NCBI GenBank assembly: GCA_036852015.1
Contig: JAANDG010000532.1
Location: forward strand, 1 to 64,000
From: Pelodera strongyloides
Taxonomy: Eukaryota; Nematoda; Chromadorea; Rhabditida; Rhabditidae
Length of the DNA stretch: 64,000 bases
Reading direction: 5' to 3'
Under the pieces are notes generated by a model. The model made no database searches. It saw only the letters and a program-made list of their open reading frames with translations, and had not been told where the DNA came from. How positions within the stretch are numbered: position 1 is the first letter of the stretch; every line of letters starts with the position of its first letter. Below, in pieces: positions 11,505 to 23,500 of this stretch. The translations under genes and the position numbers were made by a program.

Positions 11505-14500
11505 ATGGTCTATTTTAATACAAAAGCCCGTGAGTTCACCTTTGGGGCGGACTTTTTCCGCGCACTTAAACGCCTGGCGCCACTTCTGTATTCATCTCCG
11601 GTTCTTGCACTATTCTACACGGCGACAACGCTTGCTACCGCTGGCGCAAGTAAGTGAACAATGTGTTTCTGAAAATTATAAGTAGTTAAGTGAATGAATT
11701 TATCTGTGTCCTGTAGCGTAACTTAATGAGTGTAAATTTTTTTCTGGGGGATAGACGAGATAAAATTACAATGAGTGTAAATTGCTCCCGCGTAGCTGAC
11801 GACTGTGCTATGATCATGAGCTGTTCTACGGTTGCATTTTTTATCTCGCATAGGTGAACATAAAAAGGATAGAGGTTTTGTTTGTTACAAAATAATATGT
11901 GGTCTAAAATTGAATCATTTTTAGATGAGTATATCACCTACCATACGGGAATGCTCACCGGAGAGTTTTACAAAAACTTTGCCGCTAAAGATGAAAAAGC
12001 TGTATGGCATACTTTTACGAAGTGCTCTCTTTACTATGCAGGACAGTGCTTGGTAAGTATTCATCTAGCAATGCGCTTTTTCAGTGTCTGTAAGATAAAG
12101 GTTGAGCTTTACTAGACGGCCATATCTACATACTAATAATGTTACAAACTCTTCCTCTTCGAGTTAATGCTAACTAGATGACAGTCAATCTAACTAGTAT
12201 ATGAAGTAACGAATGTAGAAAATATGAGACTTCTTTAGCTGACCAGATGTAAACCTATAAGATACGCCTGTGATACGCTAAATGAACGTAGGTGCCTATC
12301 TATCTGCAGACGTCCGAACACGAGTATTCTTACTTATTGATAGGTGAGGCATAGGATTATTTGGCTCCTCATGCATTTCCTAGAAGTTCGTCAACCATAA
12401 TAACCATTATTTCAGGTGATGGCCGGAATCACGTTGTCTGCAGGTCTTCTGTATCTAAGCATTCGGCGGAACCTCATGTATTCTCTGCATGAAAAATACT
12501 TCCAAGGCAGAAACTACTATTCATTGAATATGTCCGATAAACATGGAATTGATAACGCGTAGGTTTTCTTTCTTTTTATTTAATTTAAAAAAAAAATCGT
12601 TTTTCCTAGCGAAAGTAAGAGGTAAGTGGCCGTATGCACGAACGCCGGGAATATGCTCCCAGTCTCCCAGTGGGGGGGGGGGGGGGGGGGGCAATTCTCC
12701 CAACGGGGAGGCTCCCGTAGTTCGTGCGTACGGCCACAGGTGCGTCCTGTAACTCAGCTCCCCCTAAGTTTTTCTATGATAATGGCCTCTTGGCTATAGA
12801 ACGAAAAATTCGTTTACCAACTTGTGTATACCAACTTTCAGAGATCAACGAATGACGCAAGACGTTGAGAAGTTATGTAACACTTTATGCAACAACATTA
12901 TGCCCAAGGCACTTGTGGCCCCATTTGTCATTGGATACTATACGTGGAAGACGTGGCATACGTAAGTGACGACTTTCACATTGTTAGAACTTTTCAATGA
13001 CATCACTTCACACTAAATAAGTCATACGTAATCGACGAAGAATTATTGCTTTACTCAAAGATGGAGCAACATAATGGTTCATTGAAACGTAGGGAAAGAA
13101 TTGAATATAGTAAAAACTAGTTTTATAGAATCAGATTGAGCAGAGTCCTTTACGACTTGCGAAGAACATAAATATAGGAATAAATTCCGCTTTCAAATAG
13201 CTAGTTCCGTAGAGGTCCTGATCAGAAGGCGGGTTTCTAGCTAGAATGTATAGCTGACAATAAGGCTACTGTAACGAGCGGACGCAATGCAAAAGAAAAA
13301 CTCCTAAACCCTTCCACATAGCGAATACCGTTTCCTTATTTTGCTTCCCTAAAATTCGTGCTATTTGTCACAATAAGCGAAACCGCCTCATCCTATCATA
13401 GTGTTGGGGAAACAACAACAAAAATTCGGATCATGCTCCAAAAAAACTCCGATCATGCTCTTCGAATAATCCGAGTGAGTTCCGAGTTTTTTTTTGGAGC
13501 ACAATCCGAGTTTTTCGAATCCATTCCGAGTTTTTTTGGAGTTTCCGTTTTCCAGTGATGTCAATGATTCTGTAGAATGATTGTCAACGTCAACAATCAA
13601 GTCTACCCCAAATTTCAGAGCCGGTGGTCTAGGAGTTGGTATTATCTACGGGTATTTTGTAATCGGAACTATTGCAAATCTCCTTTTCTTGCGACCAATG
13701 ACAAAATGGACTGGAAATGCAGATCGAGAGGAGGGAAATTTGAGGTTTTCCTTTTTCTTTTTTTTCGACAGCTACCCTATAACTTACGTAGGCTCTAACT
13801 GAGGATAAGCCATGTAAGTTAAATTGCTCCTCCTTAGCGTTAGAGTTACCTCAAGCCAAGGACCTATCGGGAGGTATGCTCAAAATGGTAATCTACCTCA
13901 CACTATGTGTAAGTAAATTATATACGTTTCATACTGCCAACTTCCAAGTGTATTAGTATCTATTAGCATCAAATCCTATCGAGGTATTTGGTGATTGCAA
14001 ACTAAATAGCAAGCTCTTGTAGCCTTTCTGGACAGTTTGAAACGTTTTGTGAACGAATTTAGTGAGTTTTGTGAACGAATTTAGTGAGCGAATCTGTTTT
14101 TTATGTGGATTTACTACGGAAGAATTCTTAACCTCGAATTCAAATGTGCAACTCAATTGCACCGAAAAAAACTTTTGCTACTTGCATAGAATGCAGACTG
14201 CTACTGATTATATAGTCCATTCTAACCCGCCCACATTCAGATACAAACACGTGTCGGTGCGAGTGTACGCTGAAGAGTGCGCTTTCTACCGTAGTGAGGA
14301 GTTTGAAAAGTCGGAAAGCGACCGGATTCTCGAAGGACTTTTGAGCAAGAGACTCAGACTTGTGCTATGGAACTTCCCTGTGCAGTGTAAGTTATTACGC
14401 ACAAAAACAAAAACAAAGAAAGCAATGTAACGTGCAGTTTGTGTTATAAACTACACCTAATAAATAAAACATAATAAAGCAGTAGTAAAAGTAAGTCTCA

Positions 14501-17500
14501 ATAAGCAAATTCAAAGTAGATCGTACTTTTATTGTAGACATTAGTCACACCATTTCTGATATTGGTCAGACATTGGTCCTATTGTCTGGGGACTTTGCTA
14601 TGTAATAAATATAACGAATAAACCTGAATAGCGAATTTCCAAAGTCAACGCGTAAAGTAACGGAAAACAGAACACGAACTCTGATCGCGCCCGTGCCGGC
14701 GAGGGAAGCATGGGAGACCCTTCCTGGATCTAGTCTGAAGTGAAGTCTTCGATAAAGTTGTGAGCAGGAACTGGTCTCCTAATGTTCTCAAGCTCAGGGA
14801 GAACAAGTCATATGTTTTTAACTCTGCATTGGCCCAGAGCTCGACTAGAGAAGGAGCGTATGACGCCTAATGTAACTAAGATTGTGAAAATGTTTTTTTA
14901 CACATTTTTTACTTACTACAAGCAGCATCTTATTTTCAGTCATCCAGGTCTTCTTCGACTACTACGGAGGAGTGCTCAGTTACGCCATTCAAATCATTCC
15001 AATTTTCTATATGAATACCTACAAGAATAAGGACTCGTTTGCAATGTCGGAGATTATTTCTAATGTAAGTTTGTAGTCAACCACTATTTTTGGAAAGAAT
15101 CGATCACGCTACGTCGGCTGATTGCTGCTCTAAATAAGTCTCTCGGGATGTGCAAAAAAACATACATTTAGTGAGTTGGATATATGGTCATGTAGAATGT
15201 AGAATTTGATGTTCTTATGTAGACGTGGATTTGGAGGCAGTCATCCCATAGAATTTCTATCGTAATTACTCGCCTTTGGGCTCTAGAAAGTACTATTCAT
15301 GGTTACATGCACGCAGACACACACACTTTCACGCACACTGGTCTGCTGTGTATCATACATACTATCAGTGGTCGAAGTGATAAAATCCTCTTGTTATCCC
15401 TTTTAATAACTCTTCCAAAGGGGATTAGAAAGATAGTGAAGATTACGTTTCTTGGTATTTGTTCAGACGTTCTCTCACCATTTTTTTGGGTTTATGTTTT
15501 CCGAAAACAACTCATAACTCTTATCTTATCGCGTGGGAACTTTTCTAAGGTCGAGCTGAAGGCCTTTTCACCGAAAACTAGTGATAAGGCTCATAAATAC
15601 TCTCATAATCAGAAAAAATGACAAATGTCTGAGAAAAAAACGAGGGAAGGGATCACTCAATAAGCTAAGACTAAGCTGTCATGCATGCAGTTCATAACAC
15701 AAGATACATGCACCACAAGGAGTCTGCTGCTCTACACAGTTTCATGTAGTAATAATGTGATCCAGTCGCATGAAATGCCTATTTTGAAACAAGCAACTAA
15801 TAATTTAGGCAAGTTTGGCACAGTTAATGAAAATAATGATTTCAGAACGCTTTCGTGTACATTTACCTGGTAAACAGCTTTACAAGACTCACTGATCTGG
15901 CAGTAAACTTGGCTGATTTGGCAGTTTTCTCACAAAGGTTGGTTTGGTATTTTAATTCTGGGGTAACAACGTTACCCGCACGTAACGTAACGTAACGTAA
16001 CGTGACGTAAATAATTGTTAACAAACCTACAGCTTGCTTAGATACGGTAATCACCTAGGTCTAATGCTGTTATTTGGAAGTCCGTATGACTAGCGAAAAG
16101 TGCAACGTGCTGATCTTTTGTTGTAGACGTTAATTTACTAAGACAAAATAACCCAAGTATAGATATATTTTTGTAATTCTAAACATACAGTACCAGGCCT
16201 ATCGCCGCCTGAGGCTCCTACTGAAGCGATCCTACCTAAATGATCATACTGCAACCTACATAAAACATATGAAACGTATCTTCCAAGTTAAGAATGAAAC
16301 GTAGAATTCCGTTCCGTTCACACAAACAAAAAAAATAAACTCTTCTCATTTATATAATAAGACTACCATCCAAGAACTTTGCAGAGTTGCTGAGGTCGTG
16401 GAATTCTGTGACACAAATGAAGAGGCCAAGCGCCGTCCTTCCGAAATTGTCGCATTTGACAATTTGGACAATGACAAGAACGGCGGAAGCAATGGTGGAA
16501 TAATAAGCCACCCTGATTCGAAACTTCTAATAAAGATGAAAGGACTTACCTATGGAATACCGGAGGACGGCGCGACTCTTGTAAATGGTAAGGTGATGAA
16601 GCAATGTTGTTATCAACTTAACTAAGCCAAATATATACTTCATTCGATTTATATGTAGATTTTATCGTGGCTAAATTACAGTGACCATCCAGAGGCAAGC
16701 ATGACACAATTAGCTATAGTGTCTAGTAGCGCAATCATATTTTCCGAGAAATGTATGTCCCCGAAAATAAAATTAAGGGAAATATTCCACGTTACAGGTT
16801 TAACTCTGGACGTTGCACTTGGACAAAAGATTTTGGTATCTGGGCCCAGTGGTGTTGGAAAAACCTCATTATTGCGAGTATTGGCTGGTCTGTGGGAAGC
16901 AAGAACTGGTAGGAGAATTATTGAATTCATCATTTGTTTAAATCATATATACCGGTTATAATTAGAGAAGATGCTCTGACAATCTGACTATCTGAAGAGA
17001 AAATGAGGGGCTTGAATATACCTAAGCGAAATTTTATATCTTCTACGGTTCACTCACTCAGGCGTGGTCAATGAGACGGTGGCTATTCGTTTACATTTTT
17101 AAGCAACATGAAACATTTCGCTTGAGATGGATTGGTTTTTAACTACGAAGTGTTCTCTCATTGGGGCATTTGATGTTGTTATTTAACAAAAACAGTTAAA
17201 GGAGGAGGCTCACGAGAATGAAGTGACAAGTCATTTTGCAAGCCAGCACAAAATTTGCATGCCCACTATGGAAATCATCTATTTACTACGATCCAAAATT
17301 TTTATTGAATTCATAGTTTTATATTGATTTACTCCCTCCAATTAAAAACTTTTGCTTTGTAAAGCATGTCTTTCGGAATTTAATACGATCATCTTTCGAT
17401 AAAAGGAAACTATTCGCGTACTTCATTCTCGTGAGCCTCCTCCTTTAAAGCAGTATTTCTTCTTCCAGGAACTGTGAGAATCAGTCGTCCGTTGCGACAT

Positions 17501-19125
17501 TTCATGTTCTTACCGCAGCGCCCATATCTACCCACTGGTGGATTGTCATTGAAACAACAAATTTACTTCCCAGAGGCCGTTCCAATTGGGTAGGTTTTTG
17601 TGAAACATCGTTTCTAATAATACGCCTTAAGTTTCCTATGAGCGGTGAAAAAAATTGGGCAATGAGAAGAATTACCAGAGTTACGCGTATTACCAGCCTT
17701 CTCTAGCAACAGAAATTATGGGTGACGCTAACAATTCGTATTATTGTTAGCGAAACGAAGAAGTTTCATTCAACATTCATTTGCAAGCCAATATGGGAGA
17801 TTCGTAGAAATAGAGATAAACACAATGCACACGATATTAATTTACAACATTTTTGCAGCTTTGACTGTGAAATAGAGAACGACCGTTTGTCGACGTTGCT
17901 GAACAGTGTTGGTCTAGCACATCTCATACCAATGGCTGGCGGAATTGACACTCCGATCGACTTTGAATGGTACGCATTAGTTTTACTTAGGAAGAAAATT
18001 AAATTAAAAATATTAATTGTTTATAGATTAGCAGCCAAGGTTGTACGAGGAGTGTTATGAATTCACTCATTTTCAATACAAAGCCCTATGCTCTATGCGA
18101 AAAGAAGCGATCTAGCAACTAGCTTACCGGTTACAATTAAAGAAACAATGACATGCAAAGTAATTGGGTCTTATACCAGCTACGATGTACTGTATCAGAA
18201 GTAGCCGTTATGTTATGAATTCCGAGCAATTATTATAATTATACAGAAAACATCTAATTATCGAAAATCAACCCTCAGGCAAGACATGCTCTCCCCTGGA
18301 GAAGCCCAACGACTTTCCATATGTCGACTTTTATTCCACCGACCGCAATTTGCAATTCTCGATGAAGCGACCAGTAGCTTGGGCGCTGACATTCAGAAAC
18401 TTATGTACACATTGATATCTCAGGTATTCTCTTGAAAACTTTAAGTAACTTCATTGCATCGTTTATACATTATACTTTATTTCATTGTGGATGAGCACTT
18501 TATTTGTAGTTGTTGCAGAAATAAAGGTTTGGGTGCTCAGACCTATGAAAATACAGTATGCTCCACAAAATTAGATAGCCAGAATATGTTAATAGCCAAG
18601 TTATGATGTGAATTATGAATGAACAATGCCAACTTTTTTATGTAAATGAGCGTAGAACCTTTATTGGTTCAGTATAGAGTTCAAATCTCGATCGGCCAGG
18701 TTCTTAGACGAGTGTAGGCGACGAGTTACAAATTCATAAATGTAGAATCGACTGTACTATATGCACAAACCTGTAAAATATGTGAAGAGCATATTAATAA
18801 ATAATAAATCTTTTACGCTTCAAGAGCGTGCACCTTTATTCAAAGGTGAAAGTACAGCTTCAATGTTGGCTTTTGACTTGTTCCGCAGAAGTCCTGAGCA
18901 TTAGGCGACGAGTTCCAGGTGACAGATTGCTCGACGTCTTCGGGCTAGGGCCAGGACGCCAGAGATATTATGTTACTAAAATTTAATCTCATTCAATTAC
19001 AGGAAGGAATTCAATACATTTCTACGGGTCATCGTACTTCTTTGGAAGAGCTGCACGACGCTGAATTGCATCTCACCAAAAATGATTATACATTCAAGGC
19101 GATCAAGCCTATTGAAAGGCTATAA
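11505..19125 (+). CDS. pmp-5: ABCD4-like half ABC transporter (predicted lysosomal cobalamin exporter)
   Basis: A half transporter of the ABCD family. The human ABCD4 relative moves vitamin B12 out of lysosomes; that role is inferred here from family. Exons: 11505-11649, 11925-12052, 12416-12558, 12842-12961, 13619-13744, 14241-14386, 14940-15064, 15846-15937, 16385-16587, 16798-16908, 17469-17589, 17859-17969, 18279-18423, 19003-19125. They phase to 612 residues, against about 606 in human ABCD4. The N-terminal membrane half carries YFQGRNYYSLN, DQRMTQDVEKLC and YGYFVIGT. The C-terminal nucleotide-binding domain has Walker A GPSGVGKTS (425-433), Q-loop FLPQRPYLP, signature LSPGEAQRLS (528-537), Walker B FAILDEATSS (548-557) and H-loop TGHRTSLEELH (580-590). 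ATG follows TTTCAG by three bases, so the mRNA is probably trans-spliced. The symbol is the C. elegans ABCD4 relative as I recall it; orthology was not tested. Confidence 0.94.
12626..12737. repeat. Foldback element with a 20-base G run
   Basis: The ends GTGGCCGTATGCACGAAC and GTTCGTGCGTACGGCCAC are inverted. The centre holds GGGAATATGCTCCC, 20 consecutive G (12672-12691) and GGGAGG. It lies in transporter intron 3 and resembles the element at 51972-52118. Confidence 0.8.
15981..16010. repeat. Short CGTAA tandem repeat
   Basis: CGTAA repeated five to six times with one change, in transporter intron 8 (15938-16384). This intron otherwise shows no feature. Confidence 0.7.
17196..17448. repeat. 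TTAA-flanked foldback element, GGAGGAGG family
   Basis: TTAA, then AGGAGGAGGCTCACGAGA inward, is mirrored by TCTCGTGAGCCTCCTCCT before TTAA at the right end. The outer arms of about 28 bases match exactly. The same ends bound the 1.1 kb element at 59986-61081. It sits in transporter intron 10. Confidence 0.85.
18811..18928. repeat. Dispersed repeat, copy 1
   Basis: From TTTTACGCTTCAAGAGCGTG to GACAGA this matches, in reverse orientation, 48535-48648. It lies in the last intron of the transporter. Confidence 0.75.
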
Positions 19126-20527
19126 AGCAATTAATATATATATATGATAATAAAAGTTTATTAAACTAATTATTAAACTAATATAGCACAATTACGTTAA
19201 CAATTAGTAAGAAATGAAAAAACACACACAACAGTCAATCAATCAATAATTACTCTACCGTATATTTATGACTCTTCAAACCTCATGAATTGTATTGAAT
19301 ATTTTTTATGAGGTATAAATTGGAATGGCTAGTGAGCTAACCATAAGCCACAGCGTGAGGAGCATTGAACAATGTAAGCAATAAAACGTGATACGTAAAT
19401 ACGTAAAAGTAAAAGTAAAACACGTAAATGTACGACGAGCAGTGAAATTCGATTTCTATGCTTAAAAAGTGTACAAAATAACCCTGCACGATTACCTTGA
19501 AAAATTATACCGTCTTTGTGTGAAACAGCAAATTATATAATTTTCTCTAAAAACGTTTCCCTACGATTTTATGTGACGCGCATGTACCGTAGTTACAATA
19601 GAGCGTGTCGCGAAAAAAGATCAAATTTATTTCTTGTCTGCACAGCAATCGCACAGAGTTTGTACAGAGCTAGCACAATTTTTGCGGTTCCCCACAGATA
19701 TTTGAAATTTTTTAACGTGCGATTATGGTACTTACTGGAAATCGCACAGACTTCTGTGACGATTTATGTGCACACATTGTGCTCGCCCCGTCGAAATTTA
19801 TGCTCGGCGGGCTCGGGATCATTCCTCGCTCGAATCAAAGTTATTCTCGCTTGCATCTATCTGTTTATTCTGGTGTTGTCGTTCTACTTTTTGTCTGAAG
19901 ACGTTTACTTCGTTGTGTAATTTTCTCCGTCCATGAGAATACCCGGTGGTTCGCTCAGAACTATGTACGTGTTTTTGTGAAAAATGAGTTGACAGCTGAT
20001 GCGTTCACGTGCCTTAACTTCCAGTTGTTTTATGTTGTCTCGATTTCGATTATCACTTGTTGAGCATGATTAAGCGCATAATAATGTGACTCATATCCAG
20101 CGTTGACGGCTGGGGTCTTGCGAAATTGTCAGCGATTCATTATGCTGCGATATGTGTTGACATTTAATGTCATTTCACTGCTTTACATAATGGCTGCATA
20201 TGAAATTAATGTTATTACTAGGTTTGCAGAAAGTAAACGTTCCGCTACCCTACCTTATTTTCTTTAAAAACATGCCACTGAACTGAAGTATCCAAGTATC
20301 AGATCAACTGGTATTTTGGAGTTCAGCGACCGCGACCCGGTTTTACTACACTGTTCACAGTGTTCACACAGTTTTTTTTCTTGTGTGGAAAATGGAAACT
20401 TTGATTCTGATCTGTCAAAGCATGACCGTTATTTTTGTTCAATTCTCCCAGCGTCCGCCACAATTTGACCTTGTTATTGTACGCCGGCCGGCACGTATTC
20501 TTTATTATATACTTCAAATTTCAGAAA
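19126..20527. other. Intergenic region and probable epsin promoter
   Basis: No gene I can support. A 134-codon open frame at 19516-19920 has no ATG at its start and resembles no family I know; it has a hydrophobic stretch near its end. The stretch just before 20528 should contain the epsin promoter and outron. Confidence 0.5.
19149..19154 (+). terminator. Polyadenylation signal of the ABC transporter
   Basis: AATAAA 24 bases after the stop codon at 19123-19125. Confidence 0.7.
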
Positions 20528-23500
20528 ATGGCATTTTGTGCCTTTCGTCGTACTATCAAAAATACTGTGCAACAGTTCACGCCGGTTGAGGTGAAGGTCC
20601 GGGATGCCACATGGTGAGCGTTGGGATTCTAATTAACTATCGTATCATATCCAGCACTTCTAATGTTCCAATTATCCAATGATCCAACCAGTAGTAATGG
20701 TGCATTTGTATTCTTATACGGTACGTTAAAAATAGAATTAAAGAAAATCTTCTTCACAGGGGGGGGGGGGAATTCCCCGTCTGATTTCAATAATCCAATT
20801 CCAATCTGCATGTTGGCTGCTCGATAATTAACTAATTACAGTAATGACCCATGGGGCCCAAGCACCGGACAGATGAGTGAGCTCGCCGATCTCACGCACG
20901 ATCCCATTGCATTTGCCGAGATTATGCAAGTCCTTTGGAGAAGGTGCGCCTTGGGATCCGCTTTCCTTTTAGTTCTTTTTCATTAAAACATTTAAAACCA
21001 GTAAAACCATAATCGTTTTTTTTTGCGACTCTACCTAGTGCTCGTATGTATTGATTGAGTGATTCATTCAATGTATATTCGGTACAATGTTTACCAAAGG
21101 TCGAAGGCAAACACCGAAGGTGATTATACTTCCGGGAGTCGTTTAATTAGACTATATCCACTGGAGGTGCAGTACAAAGTTTTCTTATCGTATATGCTTT
21201 AGCCTCATAAGCATTGATGGTACATGGTGATATGGTGCATTAATTTTGTAATTTTGTTCCACTCCTCAGGTTGAATGAGTCGGGAAAACAATGGCGACAT
21301 GTTTACAAGAGTCTGGTTGTTTTGGAGTTCTTGTGCAAATGTGGAAGTGAAAAGGTTTGTACATTTCCAGGTTTGTACACAAATATGGTTTTAATGTATT
21401 CTGGTTCTAGGTTCTGAGTACAACTTTTTCGACGGTTTCTTGACCGAACCTCAACTTTGAACTGTGAACTGAACTTTCCATTTCTTTGGTGAGCACTCAG
21501 TTTAAAAAAAATCATTCTCATTGTCTGGTCACTCGTGAGTAATCATTAATCTAATTAATCATAACATAATCATCTCACGTGACAGTGACAGTGACTCCAT
21601 AACTTAATCACGAATACTTGTTGAAAATTCCGGCCGGTTTTTGAAACGCATTGCGTACACCTGATTTCTTTTGCGGCATATGCAAACGAGCAGAAATTAG
21701 AATAAAAACTAGACCCCACTTTGCATAAATGCATAGGAATGCAAGTACTTGAGATGCGTTTCAAAAACTGGCCGTATTTCGCTTTAAACAATAAATTATC
21801 GGTATCTTAGTTAGAATTCAGAATACCAAACAGTGCCAACCAACTACCAACGGCTTGTTCTGTCGGTGCTTCTGCTTGTTTGCTATGCTATGGCTTTTTT
21901 GTATTTATTACAATCGCATTTCTCTTATTACCGTTTTGCTGCCTCAACTCTTTTTATTTTGTTAATTATGTATATTTGTGCGCATCTTTATGTTGTAATA
22001 AATTATAATTATTATTCGTGTTTCAGGTCCAGGATCAGTGTCGTTTGAACATCTTCACGGTGGAGAGTCTGGCCGACTTTGAATATGCTGAAAAGGATAC
22101 AGATTATGGACGAAACGTCAGGGAGAAGGTGAATAATTGTATTCAATTGATTGTTGCTGCGTCTAGTGCGTCTGTTGTTGGTTCTCGACTGTTTCTTATT
22201 GTACTGTAAATCGTTGATGATGGACAATTAGTTAAACTAGTATATACATAGTCCCTGCAGTCATTCTACTTCTTATGTAGCCGAGCCGAGCAGCCGTTGA
22301 GGTGGGTGGGTATTCGTCCCTTCCTCCGCACGGAGCGTGATCGCTAACTAATCAATCGCCTTTCACGATTCTACCCCATTGTCCCCATTCCCATTGTTCC
22401 ACTACCATAATAATAATAATTTATTGACACATTATATAAAATATATAAGTGTGCATCATATAAATGATGATGAGAAGGTTGGCAAATTAAGCCGCATGTA
22501 ACGATTAGCTTGAGGTTCGTTTATAAGAAAAGAGTAACACCTTGCAACAAATCAATTACCAATAAGATTGAGTGTTTCGCCATAGTTGATTTTTTGAATT
22601 TTCGTGCATTACCTCAGGAAATAAAACAACAACATAACACACACAATAGTGAATTATAAGATAAATCTATATACTACGGCATGCCTAAGAATAGTTTCTA
22701 CCTAGCCACCTTTCTCAAATTCTAGCATCCGTAATATACCTCCACCCGCAGTAATTCGAATGTGCTATGCACGAAAATTCATATACCGCACATGGTAGTT
22801 TTTGTGGATAAGCCACAGGCGTGCTACTCAAGGATACAGGTAAAATGATTAAATACAAGTTTGCTTCATGAGTTGTTCACTGAGGTTGTTCACTGAGGTT
22901 ACTATTGTTACATTATCATCACTTTGTGCCCGTGCTCTTTGTAATCCGTTATGAGTTGTGCACTACGGTACAGAGTACAGATAACAAATTACAGAATATA
23001 TTTTGTTAGTTATCTAATATGTAGTTTGAAAGTTGAAACTTTGAAACTATGATTTGTCCTCGTTTAAAGCGAAATACCACCCGGTTTGGGGTTTTTTCAC
23101 CAAAAATAGTTTGAAAAAAGTTATAAACGAAAATAAACATAAAAACACAAACAAATAAGTGCATCTTGCACAAAAATGTTCTCAAACAACCATATTTTGC
23201 GATTTTGTATGGGAAAATTCGCTTCAGGCGATTTGCCGATTTTAATACTAGCACGGCCATGGAAAAATCGAGGGATGGCCTTTTCAAATTATAACGCACT
23301 CCGCAGCATCCAAATGACGAAATGTTGACAAAATATTTTAAATTTTGCTAGTAAAAGTCCAAAAATGCCCATTTTGAAAACGGCAGTAAACGCACGGTTG
23401 TTTACTCCTCCTCTTTTCGTATTTTTTTGTTGAGACCGACCGCTAATTCGCTTTAAGGCAAAAGCGTTCACCGAATTGCTCCATGACAAGGAGCGCTTGG

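Noticed and set aside
19516..19920. 134-codon open frame between transporter and epsin
   Set aside because: No ATG at its start, no known motif, and no splice context; the hydrophobic end alone does not make it a gene.
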